Shown here in pieces: positions 20,801 through 31,760 of a DNA stretch of 64,000 bases. The notes under the pieces were generated by a model that made no database searches, had not been told where the DNA came from, and was given only the letters and a program-made list of their open reading frames with translations. Each line of letters begins with the position of its first letter. Position 1 is the first letter of the stretch. Made by a program: the position numbers and the translations under genes. Source of the stretch: Rhipicephalus microplus (lineage: Eukaryota; Arthropoda; Arachnida; Ixodida; Ixodidae); NCBI RefSeq assembly GCF_043290135.1, contig NC_134702.1:75132417-75196416 (forward strand), in the 5' to 3' direction.

Positions 20801-23595
20801 TCAAATAGAAGACGATATGGCATTCAAGTGAAACGGCAGGAGGAAGCGCAGCATTTCTTTGCCGTAGTTAGTGCGCGTGCGCGGGATAAGCCATGTGTGA
20901 TTGAAACGCGTGTTATGAAGAACTTTGCGGTGGTTTAGGTTGGCAATGGTTCCTAAAAGGTTGTCGCCTTTTAATCCTGCCTGGTAGCGTTTCACAAGCA
21001 TTGCGCGGTAGTATTCAGGTAGAGGTAGCAGCTTCATGTCGTGAAATATGGGAGTGGTGTGACTGCGATATGGAGCATTTGCAACGGCACGAACAGCCCT
21101 TTTCTCTATGACGTGCAGTTTGCGGATATTTGTTAGAGTTGTCGTACCCCAAACCAGATGACAGTAGTTGACGTGAGATAAAAACAGGGATTTATAGATG
21201 AGAAGTTTATCTGTCTTAGGTAGCGAGAAACGCACCCGGGATAATATGCCCGAAATCCTTGATATAGTGCCACATAGTTTTTCAGTGTGTGCGTTCCAAG
21301 ACATGTGTTGATCGAAAATTATTCCCAGGCACTTAATACGCTGTACTATCTCAAGTTCTGAACTGCCAAGTTTTAATGGGACACGACAAGGGGTTTGTTT
21401 ATTTTTCGGCCTGAAATATACAGCTTTTGTTTTTGATGTCTTAAGTTTTAAACAGTTAACGCATGTCCACGTGGCCAACTTCGCCAGTACCTCATTTGCG
21501 TCATTAATTAAGTTTGTATAATTTTCAGCAGTAAGAAGCAAGGTTGTATCATCAGCGTATATAATACATTTTACAGACGTGTCAATTTTTACAATATCAT
21601 TTATGTATATACAAAAAAGCAGAGGCCCTAATATGCTACCTTGTGGTACACCCGCTGAAATTTTTAGTAAATTGGAGGTACAATTGCCGACGACTACTTC
21701 CTGCTGCCAATACATTAGGTATGATTCAATGAGTTGTAAGAAAACACCTCGAAATCCATAGTGTGCATATTTCTTTAGCAGCGTAGTGTGATTTATTGTG
21801 TCGAACGCCTTTGAATAGTCTACAAAGATGCCTAAAGTGTGTAGTTCGCGTTCAAAAGCATTTAGTATAAATTCTGTTCTAAAAGAGCATGTTCAGTCGT
21901 ACGGCCTTTGATAAAACCAAACTCCGAAGGAGTGATGATGTGGTGCTTATCTAGAAAAGAAACCATACGCTTTTGAATTAGTTTTTCCAAACCTTTTGAA
22001 ATTACTGGAAGTATAGATATCGGTCGGTAATTGTTTAGTGCATTTTTATCTCCTCCTTTGAACAGCACAACCACTTTTGCAACTTGTAACTTTTGTGGGA
22101 AAATTCCGGTGGAAAAAGCAAGATTAAAGATATGCTCTAATAATTCAGCAATGATATCTAATACGTGTTTGATGGGCTTAATCTGTATGTCATATGCGTC
22201 ACAACACGTGCTGTTTTTCACAGACGAAAAAGCATGTGAAAGTTCACCAGCTGTTGTTGGCGCCAAAAACGCGCTCTCAGAGATACTGTCAGACAAATAT
22301 GTGGTACAAGCTGAATTGTACTGTTCCTTTGCTGGAGATACAAAATAGTCATTGAATAAGTTTGCTAAATCACCCTTACAAATAACGTCACCGTCTATCA
22401 CAAGCTCAGTAGGCCTGAAGTCATCACCGTTACGGCCAAGAAATTTGTTTAGTCTAGACCAAGCCAAGTCTTGTTTATTCATTACATCTTTGTTGAAGAT
22501 GCTGTTTAAGTACGTTCTCTTTTTGTAACGCAACAGGCTGTTTACTTTATTTCGCTGGGCTTTGGAACGTTTAAGCGTTTCTTCGTTCTTGTTTTTCAGG
22601 AAGTTTTCGAACAATTTATTTTTACGTTTTATTTCATTAAGACAACTTTTAGTCAGCCACGGTTTTTTGGCTTTGCGCGTATGCTTGAGCTGTTTGTACG
22701 GAAAGCATTTCTTGTACACCCTTATCAGTTTGTCATGGAAAATATCATAGGCGGCTTCAGGTTCTTGCTCGCAATACACGCATGACCAATCGGTTAACGA
22801 TATCTCCTTGCGAAATGCAGCCAGTGTATAGTCATTAATATCTTGAATAACTATCGGTTCTCTGAGTTGGGCTGGCGCACAGTTTACGGTATCGTTTATC
22901 AGCATAAAGATAGGAAGGTGGTCACTGATGGGTGCGCTTAGTACGCCGGACAAATATTTCGAAGCTTCTATGTTAGTAATGAACATATCTATTAATGTCG
23001 CAGTGTTTTTGTCAATGCGGGTTGGGATGGTGATAACATTAGAAAACCCATTGGATTCAATAACTTGACAAAGTTCTAACTGACTTTCTGATGGCTTTGC
23101 AACGTCGATATTGAGATCACCTGCAAGAACTAGTGTACTACCATTGTCTCCAACCCAACGCAGGTATGTATCTAAGAATACTAAGAAGTTCGACTTGTTA
23201 CCACTAGGAGGGCGGTATAAAACACCATAAACAAAACCGTCACTTTGTACAGTCAATATTTCATAATCACTAGTGACATGCGAAAACTCGTGAACCAGCC
23301 TACATTTTACTGAGTTTTTAGTCATCATCAAAACACCACCTCCTATTTTTGTTGGGCGATTCAAAAAGAAGGTTTCATAGTCGGGTGATCTTAGAACCTC
23401 AGATTCCTCCCTGTACCATGTTTCAGTCATCATAAGAACATGAGGTTCAGAGCGTATAGTTGAAATAAGGGCGGTTATTTGGTCTTCTTTATTTCGCGCA
23501 GATTGTGCGTTGAGATGAAGGAAGGACAAGCCATTCTTTTTCGTGGAAAGTAATGCGCCTAATTTTTCGAGTGTCACGTAATCTTTGTCTGCCAT
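20801..23595 (-). pseudogene. ORF2: endonuclease plus reverse transcriptase, single frameshift
   Basis: The ATG at 23595 opens an apurinic-type endonuclease: LSFLHLNAQSARNK, MMTETWYREES, VLYRPPSG, LAGDLNID and APISDHLPIF. The RT follows with VVLFKGGDKNALNNYRPISI, FIKGRTTEHA, FVDYSKAFD, AGVPQGSILGPLLF and the catalytic IYADDTTLLL. The C-terminal region ends at 20801. The frame breaks once near 21865-21875, just after EHALLEQ, where a few bases are missing compared with related sequences; RT resumes immediately in another frame. There is no RNase H. The protein would nick the target and copy the RNA by target-primed reverse transcription. Confidence 0.88.
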
Positions 23596-23636
23596 CTTTC
23601 TCTTTAGGTAACAGTCGCTTTGGTCATTAACAGTGG

Positions 23637-24290
23637 CTATTCTCTCATTACTGAGAGGTCCTGCACGCTGGCGATGACGTGAACTCGGCTGTCCTCAGTT
23701 TTTCGCACCTTGATGCGACCATTGTCCACCCACAGAAACTTCCATTGCTTTTCTCTCTTTAGTGAGAGCGCTTGTGCAAACAATCTTTTGTTGTTGGGTG
23801 TGAGGTGGTCATTAACGTACACATTGGCACCTTGTGACTCAGCAAAACCGAGTGACTCGGTTGTTAGACGTGCCCTGCGTGCTTTACGCAAAAATTCATC
23901 CTTCTTGACCCGAGAACAAAACCTCGCGATTATGTTCGTGTCCTTTTTTGCTGGCACGCGATGCACAGCGTCGATATCATCTTTTTTTATGGGACAGTCA
24001 ATTAAATCACCCATTTTCTGAAGAATGGTGGCGCAATCCTCCCCCTTTTTTAATGGCACACCCTTTATCTCAACGTTGTTAAGTCGCGAACGCTGTTCCA
24101 TGTCAGCCAGTTTAGCACCCAGTTCATCATTTGATTTTTGAAGAGACTTGTTTTCGGCTGAGGTAAGCTCATGCTTCTTTTTCATTTCTTCATAAAAAGT
24201 GCTGATGGCAGAGACACTTTCACGAAGCTGTTCAATTTCGGCTCGAAGCTGTTGCACTTCGCGTGACAGCTGAGCATTTGACGGCATCAT
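23637..24290 (-). CDS. ORF1 protein of CR1/L2-group element
   Basis: A Met-Met start (24290/24287) begins a protein of about 217 residues. Residues 5-70 form a heptad-like coiled coil (QLSREVQQLRAEIEQLRESV and KSLQKSNDELGAKLADMEQR). Next comes an RRM-like block beginning SRLNNVEIKGVP, with DIDAVHRVPAKK and NIIARFCSRVKKDEFLRKAR, and a C-terminal block with VYVNDHLTPNNKRLFAQA and WVDNGRIKVRK. This is the usual layout of trimeric LINE ORF1 chaperones that bind element RNA. An upstream in-frame Met (24386) would add a Cys-rich stretch that looks like leader, so the later start is preferred. No lesion is visible. Confidence 0.85.
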   Translation of the reverse strand: MMPSNAQLSREVQQLRAEIEQLRESVSAISTFYEEMKKKHELTSAENKSLQKSNDELGAKLADMEQRSRLNNVEIKGVPLKKGEDCATILQKMGDLIDCPIKKDDIDAVHRVPAKKDTNIIARFCSRVKKDEFLRKARRARLTTESLGFAESQGANVYVNDHLTPNNKRLFAQALSLKREKQWKFLWVDNGRIKVRKTEDSRVHVIASVQDLSVMRE

Positions 24291-24389
24291 ATAAACGTAA
24301 CAGTGACTACAGCACAATAACCACTGGCAGCAGCAGTCGCGACAACAAAAGTAGAAGCAAAAATCAGCGGTGCAATTAATGCACAACCA

Positions 24390-24745
24390 ACCTGCGCAAA
24401 GGAAGAACGTTGCTCAGTGGACTCGACTTCCTGCTGCCACGACCGCCACTGCCAAAATGTGGCTACACGAGCACAGTGTTGAGCCTAAGTAGTGTCTCCG
24501 GTAGGTGTCCTCGCAGTCCGTGCTTGCGCAGAAAGTTCGTTCTTTGTGGCTGTAGCGACAGGGTAGTGACGTTGCCTGACCAGATATTCCAAGTAGACGG
24601 GTCGAGAAATCCAGAGAATATCCCGATAGCTCGAAGAGCCGAACCAGACAACTGTCACGATATGCACAAGTCAGCACCTGCACAAAGGAAGAACGTTGCT
24701 CAGTGGACTCGACTTCCTGCTGCCACGACCGCCACTGCCAAAATG
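24390..24745 (-). promoter_or_regulatory. 5' leader with repeated 70-bp promoter-like monomer
   Basis: A 70-bp block at 24390-24459 recurs at 24676-24745 with a single difference, a spacing of 286 bp. Read on the minus strand each copy starts cattttggcagtggcggtcg and ends cttcctttg[ct]gcaggt. Partial tandem duplication of a LINE 5' end is known from rodent L1 promoters; here it implies 1.25 monomers. The promoter role is inferred from position. Confidence 0.6.
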
Positions 24746-26045
24746 CCAAGCTTATCGTTGTCCATGTGCTTGACGAACACGGACGTTGTTTGCAGTGCTT
24801 GAACTTGTACTAGGGTCCTTTGGGCTAGAGATCATATTTGCACTGTCACTACGTGCGTCAGTGTCAATTTTGTGATTGCTTATATTTGATTTTGTGTGTG
24901 TGCGTGTGGGGGGGGGGGGTGGCAGCGTTCGTTGTACAAATTTTACTGAGCATGAAAGTATGTTTTCACTGTGTTTGATCTTAAGCTTCGGCAACTTGCT
25001 TTTGACTGTTTTGCCGCGTGTTCATCGAATGTATCACGAATTCATCGGCGAATTATTCATCAAATTAATCAACCAGTGGCATTGCAGCCGTTTTATTGGT
25101 CAACGAGGTCGATTTTTCGTCTCGGTTAATCCATGCAAGTGATACATGATGTAATTTCGATTGAGATCCTGATCGTGATTGCAAAATACAGAAGTGAGTC
25201 GTTCGTCCTTGAAAAACACGAATCAAATTAAAAGAGCCTGTGTGGCTCTACTCATTCCTCATACTGCTGCATACCATTATACTATCGATAGTGGTACATA
25301 AATAAGTGTTCGACGCCTAGGTATGTAGTACGTGCGGTTTGCGCCTCACAGGTCTTCCTGCCTACGCGTGCTTCATTTTCCGGCGCGAAATGGCGCCCTT
25401 GTAAGCAATAAACAAACTAGTATCAATTCATTTCAGAGATTAAAAAAAACAGATAGGCATCTCTTTTGTTTTTTATGTAGTCGGAAAGTAAGCGAATTTC
25501 TAAGGAGAAAAAAAAAACAACTTCGTCCATGTGGGATAACAGCAACAAAAGCAGCACTGAAAAAAGGTGACTTTTTTAATGTACAAAAATGTTGTACAAT
25601 GACATAATTTTCAATTTGAGACTCACGTATGTTATTGAAGGAAGGTGACTGTGGTGTACTTAGCAAAACGTACTAAATGACATTAAACATATGAACAAAT
25701 GTTGTACACGCAGATGTATGTTCAACAGTTGCATATATTCTATATAACCAGCTGTTTACATTGGCATAATGATGGCAGAAGCAACACGAGTGTTATCAAC
25801 ATCAGTTGCGGTAAGCTGTTATTTAGCGCTTGCGCTCTCAAGGGTGATAGCCCCGATCACTGCTACCTAAATCTACCAAAGCGTATTGCAATTAACTGCA
25901 ATCGACGTGAACTGGTCATGACAGCAGCATAATAGAAGTGCATGAGTAGTTTTAAGAAAATTCTATAGTTAGCATTGCAACAGCAATTGATATTTCAAGC
26001 AACATTATGCCTGAGTGGTGTCTATTTCCACAGTAGTGTCGAGAC
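24746..26045. other. no recognisable feature
   Basis: Holds a run of 12 G near 24908 and several A runs, but no domain-bearing frame, tRNA-like head or paired terminal repeat. Confidence 0.5.
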
Positions 26046-26112
26046 CTGGTGTGGCTCTGTGGTAGAATACTTGATTGCCGCGCAGAATGTTTGATTTTCA
26101 TTTCATGAGTGA
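26046..26112 (+). mobile_element. second tRNA-derived SINE family, head only
   Basis: tggctctgtggtagaatacttg, then ccgcgcagaatg, matches the head of the repeat at 12740-12862 in the opposite orientation. The B-box region is degraded. It abuts the end of the minus-strand I-group element at about 26113. Confidence 0.5.
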
Positions 26113-28607
26113 ATTCCCAACCAAGTGGCTATGAAAGAGGAAAAGGAAGAAAAAAGCGCTGTCCTGTTACTGCCTCTCTTAAACGAGGGCACCTCCACAG
26201 TTAAGTGCAGGGAAGGGGGGATGGGATTGAAAGAGACAGAAGAGAAGAGGTAAGAGTAAAGAGGTGAAAAGCATTCGCACCGCATCCCATAGCGTGCGTC
26301 CGAAATCGCTGCGATGATCCGCAACCATCAGGAAAAGCCGCCGGAAAGGCCGGAGAATTAATTCACCGAAGAAGAGAATGAGCCTAAGAGGCGCATGAAA
26401 TGATGATCGAACATACTCGCGTGACCACAAAGTGGAAGCACGAGAGAGGGAAAGAGAAAAAAAAAGGCCGAGTGTTTTCAGTTCAACGATGGAGAAAAAA
26501 AAAGAAAAAAAGGTTGAACTCACTCTTGGGAGTACGCGTGGGGGCACACAGCACAGGGACGAAAAAGGAGAACAAAAAAACAAACAAACATTGTTCCAGT
26601 TCAACGATAAAAAAAGGAGAAAAAAAACTGTTGAACTTACAGATTAGTGTCCTGTTGACCTTGATGAAATAATCCAGTGGGGCACAAAACACTGCAAGGG
26701 CAGGTAGCCCGATCACGAAAGAGAAGGAAAAGAAAAAGTTCAGTTCGGCCAAAAGAAAGCAGGGAAAGAAAAAAAGAATAATGTTCAGCCGAACACACAG
26801 GTGAGAGTTCCGAGGAACTCGATGTTTGAATCCCGTCGCTCTAGTTTGCCGGGACGATTGCCTCGTGTGCAGCGATAGCCGCCACACACAGGCCACGAAC
26901 CGGAGAATCAGGGGGCAGGAACACCTGCACTGCGCGGATAGCTGCTGCAAGTGCGGAGATCACCGCGTCCATCGGGTCCGCCCCGGAGTCGGGTCAATCC
27001 AGAGGAGGGGGCGAAGGGGCACTTGTGGTTGCAGCAGGCGCACTGGTAGGAGGGCGAGGAGCAGGCACTGACACCGATGGAGCACCGGAGGCGACAGCGT
27101 TCCGAAAGGAGCGGCCATGGATGACATCCGCGCTGCCTCGCTTGTCGATGGTGTTGACAGCGGTTCCGGCTTTCTCCAGCGCTTGGCAGCGCGTCACGGG
27201 GCCATCCTAGGAGGTGACGATGACGGCGGCCTTGCGCTGAATTTGCCAGGAAGGGCAGCGCGGTTCGTTAGCCGCATGCGTGCCACTGCAGTTAATGCAA
27301 CGAGGGCGCTCCGCAGGACAGGGCGCTTTGGCGTGGCTTCCCCCGCAGCGGAGGCAGCGTTGGTCCCGCGAACAGGTCGCGGTGGCGTGGCCGAAACGGC
27401 CGCAGCGGGTGCACTGGAGGGGCCGCGGCAGTCGAGGGCGGACAGGCCGGCGGAGCTTGAAAAGGAACACCTCCGGTGGTATGGCGGTCCCCTCAAACGT
27501 GACGGTGACGCACCCGCCTTGACGTGTACACAAGAGGACCGGAACGGCCGAATCGATGTTGACCGCAATGTAAGCGGAATCCAGGTCCTGGTCAATGCCG
27601 TAGATGAGTCCAACACACGTGTTGTCGGTGAGTAACTTGGACTTGACGTTTAAGGAGCAGATCCGCCGAAAATCGAGGAGCTCCGTGGGATCTGCTGCCG
27701 GTGGAATGTCGACGGCAACGAGGTTGCGTCGGAAGTTGACGCGGACGCGCCGGGTCGCAGTGAAGCCAGAAAGGAACGCTGCGATTGAGTCACGAGTCAC
27801 GGCGAGGAAGTTGGCTTGCTTCCCCACGGGTCTGTAAATGATGGTGCCGCCGCGATTTCCCACAAATATGGAAGAGAGGGGGGCAACACGCTCGGGCGCC
27901 TCTGTAGTATTCACTTCGGCGGCTGGGGTGAGGGATGGGGTCGGAGGAGGGACGGAGAAGCACGGAGTAGAGACAATGCTCGGCGCACCTGTCGTGTCTG
28001 TTGTTGCAGGCGACGAGGGAGGCGTCGTATGCTCCCATGAGGAGCTAGAGGCGGACGAGGTGTCGGTCTCGGCAGATTCCGCTTGAAGACGGGTGCCCTG
28101 AGTGGAGCGCTCTTCTGGCGCGCGATACGGGGTCAGGTTGGTGGAATCCCTAGAGCTAGTGATGACGTGGTCTGTAGTGACCGGAGCTGCCGATTCAGGA
28201 GGCTCGGAGTTGGCTTGAAGCGGATTTTCCCCCGCTGTGGGTGTTGTCTGCTCCTTCTCTTTCTGTCTCTGCCTTCTGATAGCATCAGCAATTTCGAGCT
28301 TCTGCCTGTGCAGGGCGAGAGCTTTATCTCTCTGCTGCCCAGGGCCTCGATCGAAGAGCTTGCGCAGCTGGGAGCGGGTGCGGCAGGCTGCAACAAAGTG
28401 TGGGTCTTCGTCCTTGAGGATATCCCCTAGTGTCCGTTCGGTCGACGTGGACGGTCGTGCGGCGAAGCACGATGCTGTGCTCCGGCTGGAGAGCATTCTT
28501 GCTCCGTCATTCTCGCTCCCTCCGTGGAGGCATGATTTCACACAACCCGCACGCGAGCTCGACTGCCTCATGAGTGAATTAAACCACTGTCCACTGTGAC
28601 CACACAT
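26113..28607 (-). mobile_element. I-group non-LTR element lacking ORF2
   Basis: ORF1 (28607-27207) is followed on the minus strand by about 200 bp of further ORF1-like coding sequence in another frame (27197-26994). Then comes about 0.9 kb of pyrimidine-rich sequence with repeated ttcaac/gttgaac and tttttttct motifs and no trace of endonuclease, RT or RNase H. With the 13-kb element, this is the second unit in the window with ORF1 but no ORF2. Borders are approximate and no target duplication was found. Confidence 0.6.
27207..28607 (-). CDS. ORF1 protein with three zinc knuckles (I-group LINE)
   Basis: A 466-codon frame. Residues about 70-125 are charged and helical (LRKLFDRGPGQQRDKALALH and AIRRQRQKEKEQ). 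A Ser/Thr/Pro-rich linker follows. The conserved ORF1 block starts at about 265 with IIYRPVGKQANFLAV, RRNLVAVDIPPAAD and CVGLIYGIDQDLD, then VTFEGTAIPPEVFLFKLRRP. Three knuckles occupy residues 399-451: CTRCGRFGHATATC, CLRCGGSHAKAPC and CINCSGTHAANEPRC. The protein would bind element RNA. The true start may be a later Met near 28500, since the first 35 residues look like leader. The frame break after residue 466 suggests the natural C-terminus is lost. Confidence 0.75.
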   Translation of the reverse strand: MCGHSGQWFNSLMRQSSSRAGCVKSCLHGGSENDGARMLSSRSTASCFAARPSTSTERTLGDILKDEDPHFVAACRTRSQLRKLFDRGPGQQRDKALALHRQKLEIADAIRRQRQKEKEQTTPTAGENPLQANSEPPESAAPVTTDHVITSSRDSTNLTPYRAPEERSTQGTRLQAESAETDTSSASSSSWEHTTPPSSPATTDTTGAPSIVSTPCFSVPPPTPSLTPAAEVNTTEAPERVAPLSSIFVGNRGGTIIYRPVGKQANFLAVTRDSIAAFLSGFTATRRVRVNFRRNLVAVDIPPAADPTELLDFRRICSLNVKSKLLTDNTCVGLIYGIDQDLDSAYIAVNIDSAVPVLLCTRQGGCVTVTFEGTAIPPEVFLFKLRRPVRPRLPRPLQCTRCGRFGHATATCSRDQRCLRCGGSHAKAPCPAERPRCINCSGTHAANEPRCPSWQIQRKAAVIVTS

Positions 28608-28669
28608 TAACAGTATTTTTGCTATGAAGTGGTTTTTCTGCTAGTAAAAACAAAAAAGTGATGACCACA

Positions 28670-29110
28670 CCCCCCCGAAATGAGTGGTTGGATCCGCCCC
28701 TGCCTTCACATACACCAAATTTGGTGTTACGTGACATCTATACATAACGAAGGTATATGACTGGTGCAAAAATAATAAACATGACATGCGTGTCTTGTGA
28801 GAACATGACATCATACCACGCTCATGATGCAATCGCAGCCGTTCAGCTAGCTTCACATGTAATGAACTTGGTAATTATGTGATGTAAATGGATGATGAAG
28901 GTAAATGAAACATCCAAACATGATAATCATGATATGCATGTCATGTAAAACATCACTACATGCTACGCTCGTAGCTGGCTCGCGGCCGTTTCGCTAGCTC
29001 CTCATATACCAAATTTGGTATCACGTGGCGTGAATAGACAATGAAGGTAAATTTATTACATGTTCAAACATAATAATCATGACATGAAACTCATGCTCAT
29101 TATACTTTAC
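28670..29110. repeat. ~147-bp satellite-like repeat, about three copies
   Basis: Units share caaatttggt, cgaaggtaa/tgactggt, catgataatcatgacatgcgtgtcatgt, gaacatgac and cacgctcatgatgc with a period near 147 bp. The same monomer forms the array at 42120-42930. The catgacatgcgtgtcatg core is nearly palindromic. Confidence 0.8.
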
Positions 29111-29577
29111 GTCCGTTTCATAACATTCTGATTTTTAAGCAACATATCAACATTTCCCCATTCGTGCTTCACATATCATTGATTCCCACTGTACGTGGGA
29201 TCTGCCATTTTTTAATTAATGGACTCATTAGCCAATTTCTCATTTTCTGCATTCACACTTTAACGCCTTAGACCCTGAGTGCATTATCTGGAATTGCACA
29301 TGTGTGCCTAGAAGCCACTTAAAAAGTGGGTTCTAATATCTGGCCATCGATGTGTCTTAATCCATTATTTGTTTACTATGCTTCCAAATTATAAGTGCAC
29401 CTTCACTCTTGCCTTCTTGCTAAATGAGCTCTATTTCATACCTGTCAGCTTCATAATAGTAAGTGACAGTATTGTATGCCCTAAAATAAAGTGATATTCA
29501 TACCCTGGTTTCCTCTTGGCTCCGTTGATGCCAGGTATGCATGCATAGTGCTTGTGCAGCTCTAGCCATGTAGAACG

Positions 29578-29620
<43 letters not shown>

Positions 29621-30252
29621 CTCTTCTTCAAGGTAGAGGCACTCGTATAAGGGAGTGGAGATATAGTGACAAATCGCTAAGGGGTTCTTAGGGTGTGGCT
29701 ACCTCGCTGAGCTTGCAGTACCTCTGTTCCCATCGAGCCTCTGCCACTTTTGAACTACAGTTAAGTTTTTACTAACTCGAGAATGAGCAGAGTTATGCGT
29801 ATGTGTTAGCATGGAAGCATATAAAAGCAGCAGAGACCAAGATGAGAAGCAATATTGCATCTTTACCATTCTCGAAATAATTATTTCTTTTTGTGACTGA
29901 TTTCTCCAGTCACTCTTCAGCATGTGGCTCTGCGAGGCAATCTTATGATGCAAAACAGTTCTAAAATCGGGGCACATTTAGCTAGTGTGCAGGCTGTATT
30001 AGCATTGGACTGGATTAAAATGTGCATTACTTGATGGGAAAGATATTTAATAGCGCCATAAAGGAAAGGAGGGTGAAAATGACAAACACAGCATATGTGT
30101 CTTTTGCCTTCTATTTCATCTACTGTGCTGCTTGATACCTTCCTAAAATTAATTCATATTCAGTAGTACACCTGCAGTGTGGGCAGCCATGCACAGTCTA
30201 AACAAGTTTCCACAAAATTTAGGAGAGTCATTCATTTCAGAGTACGAGAACA
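29111..30252. other. unassigned, with (CA)n microsatellite at 29580-29617
   Basis: About 19 CA units interrupt otherwise featureless, AT-rich sequence. No domain-bearing frame was recognised. Confidence 0.6.
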
Positions 30253-30491
30253 GATTGATTGATATGTGGGGTTTAGCGCCCCAAACCACCATATGATCAT
30301 GAGAGACGCCGTGGTGGAGGGCTCCGGAAATTTCGAACACCTGGGGTTCTTTAACGTGCACTCAAATCTGAGCACACGGGCCTACAACATTTCCGCCTCC
30401 ATCGGAAATGCAGCTGCCGCAGCCGGGATTCAGTCCCGCAACCTGCCGGTCAGCACCCGAGTACCTTAGCCACTAGACCACCACGGCGGGG
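30253..30491 (-). mobile_element. Ruka-like tRNA-derived SINE, well preserved
   Basis: Read on the minus strand: ccgccgtggtggtctagtgg (A box tggtctagtgg) with a B-box remnant gggactgaatccc, then the full body (gaggcggaaatgttgtaggc, gtgttcgaaatttccggagc) and a gatt/tcaa tail at 30253. The A box is perfect; the B box has lost its central ttcga. Confidence 0.92.
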
Positions 30492-31087
30492 AATCACGGG
30501 AGTTGATCGCACCACATCTGGCATGTATGGGTTACATCATTTAAAAATAAAATGAGTATACTACAATTGCGAGAAAGTTAAAATAATGTCAGCAATTCTA
30601 AAGTTGGAGAGAAAGGACAAAGTTTTTTAGTTCTATATATGTATTTGGTGAGAAACATTAAACACGTCTTTCTGAGAGAAACGGATTCTTGAGAACTGCA
30701 TGATTATAGGCACTTTTTAATTTGTACTACGGATGATCTGAAAGTATAATACGTCACATATATCTTGGCCGGTGTATATATTGCGCATGCACATCTGCAC
30801 TTCACAGCAAACGTTATTGCAATGAATTGAGCCAATACAGTTTTTTTTAATATGTGTTGCAGCTACAGAAATACGGCTTGCTGTTGGTTTTCTCCTTGAG
30901 CCTAGAAATATGTTACGTGAGATGTAGATTCCCGCTGCAAGTGAAACAAGTTGTGCAAAGTCATTAATGACGTTCACGGGAACACGTCAATGAAGTCTGA
31001 ACAACCATAGCTTCCAAGGCATACCGGCGATAATTCACTGCATAATATATTATGAATCCCAGAGCCGGCCCGCGTGAGAGCCATGAC
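30492..31087. other. no recognisable feature
   Basis: AT-rich DNA between a SINE and the left arm of the inverted duplication; nothing recognised. Confidence 0.5.
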
Positions 31088-31760
31088 TGTAGTTTATAAC
31101 AACCAAGTTCATTGTATAATTTTTATTATTGCTTTTTCTGCAAGAGCCAGGCGCGCTCATTTTTAGGCCTTCGACCGCCACGGCCGTACTAGAATCTTTG
31201 AAAAACTTCTACTAAATTGTTTTAGACTATTTGCGCCCACGGCACGAGTAGTCTAAACGCGAGCCTCCATGATAACGACGCGTATTCTATTGTGTCCCAA
31301 GGAGTCCACTTTGTGCAATAGAGATTGTATTAAACATTGTACAGTGAGTGGATGCGTTGGCGGGCTAGTTTGTTTATCATACCTGTATGCACAATAGCTC
31401 GAGGTAACCACGTTACATCAACACAAATTTGGTTTCTAAAGATGACGCTGACTCTGATCTAGGAGCTGGAGTCGAAATTACACTCATTTGACCCGAGGTG
31501 AAAGCGGTAGAAACGAAAGTATGTTCGTTACGTAGCCCTAAATTGTCCTGTTTCAATCCGACGGAGTGCTGTACATGCAACTATCTTTATATAGATTCAC
31601 GCTGGAAAAAAGCACATGAAAATATCACTTTGATGCGCACGTATTGTTAATTCTTATTGACATGTTTGTCAAGAGCCACATCCAAGAGGTCACACACCCG
31701 ATGTTGTCCTATATATTCAACTTTTGATAAGCACACCTTCGATCAATGCTCATGCATGCA
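31088..31760 (+). repeat. left arm of a large diverged inverted duplication
   Basis: Blocks here recur in the same order on the minus strand of 33160-34300: ttgttttagactattt (31218), gcgttggcgggctagttt (31354), cggtagaaacgaaa (31507), ttacgtagccctaaattgtc (31528), tttgatgcgcac (31631) and cacaccttcgatcaatg (31732). No coding frame spans the arm, so the unit is a non-coding repeat or a genomic duplication. Confidence 0.8.

Larger units (their letters stand above)
20424..24745 (-). mobile_element. nearly complete CR1/L2-group non-LTR retrotransposon
   Basis: The minus-strand order is a partly duplicated 5' leader (24745-24390), ORF1 (24290-23637), a 41-base gap, ORF2 with endonuclease and RT (23595-20801), and a 3' UTR ending near 20424 in gttgaaataaaataaaagc. 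All catalytic motifs are intact and one frameshift is the only coding lesion seen. It is the least decayed autonomous element in the window and probably among the younger insertions. No convincing target-site duplication was found at the proposed borders. Confidence 0.85.

Noticed and set aside
20424..24760. Target-site duplication for the CR1/L2-group element
   Set aside because: Short similarities such as aagct near both proposed ends are too brief to count.
24901..24925. G-run as G-quadruplex or regulatory element
   Set aside because: A single homopolymer run with GT flanks; nothing shows more than a simple repeat.
26400..26672. Lys/Glu-rich plus-strand frames (KKEKK)
   Set aside because: Translation of purine-rich sequence complementary to the pyrimidine-rich tail of a minus-strand LINE.
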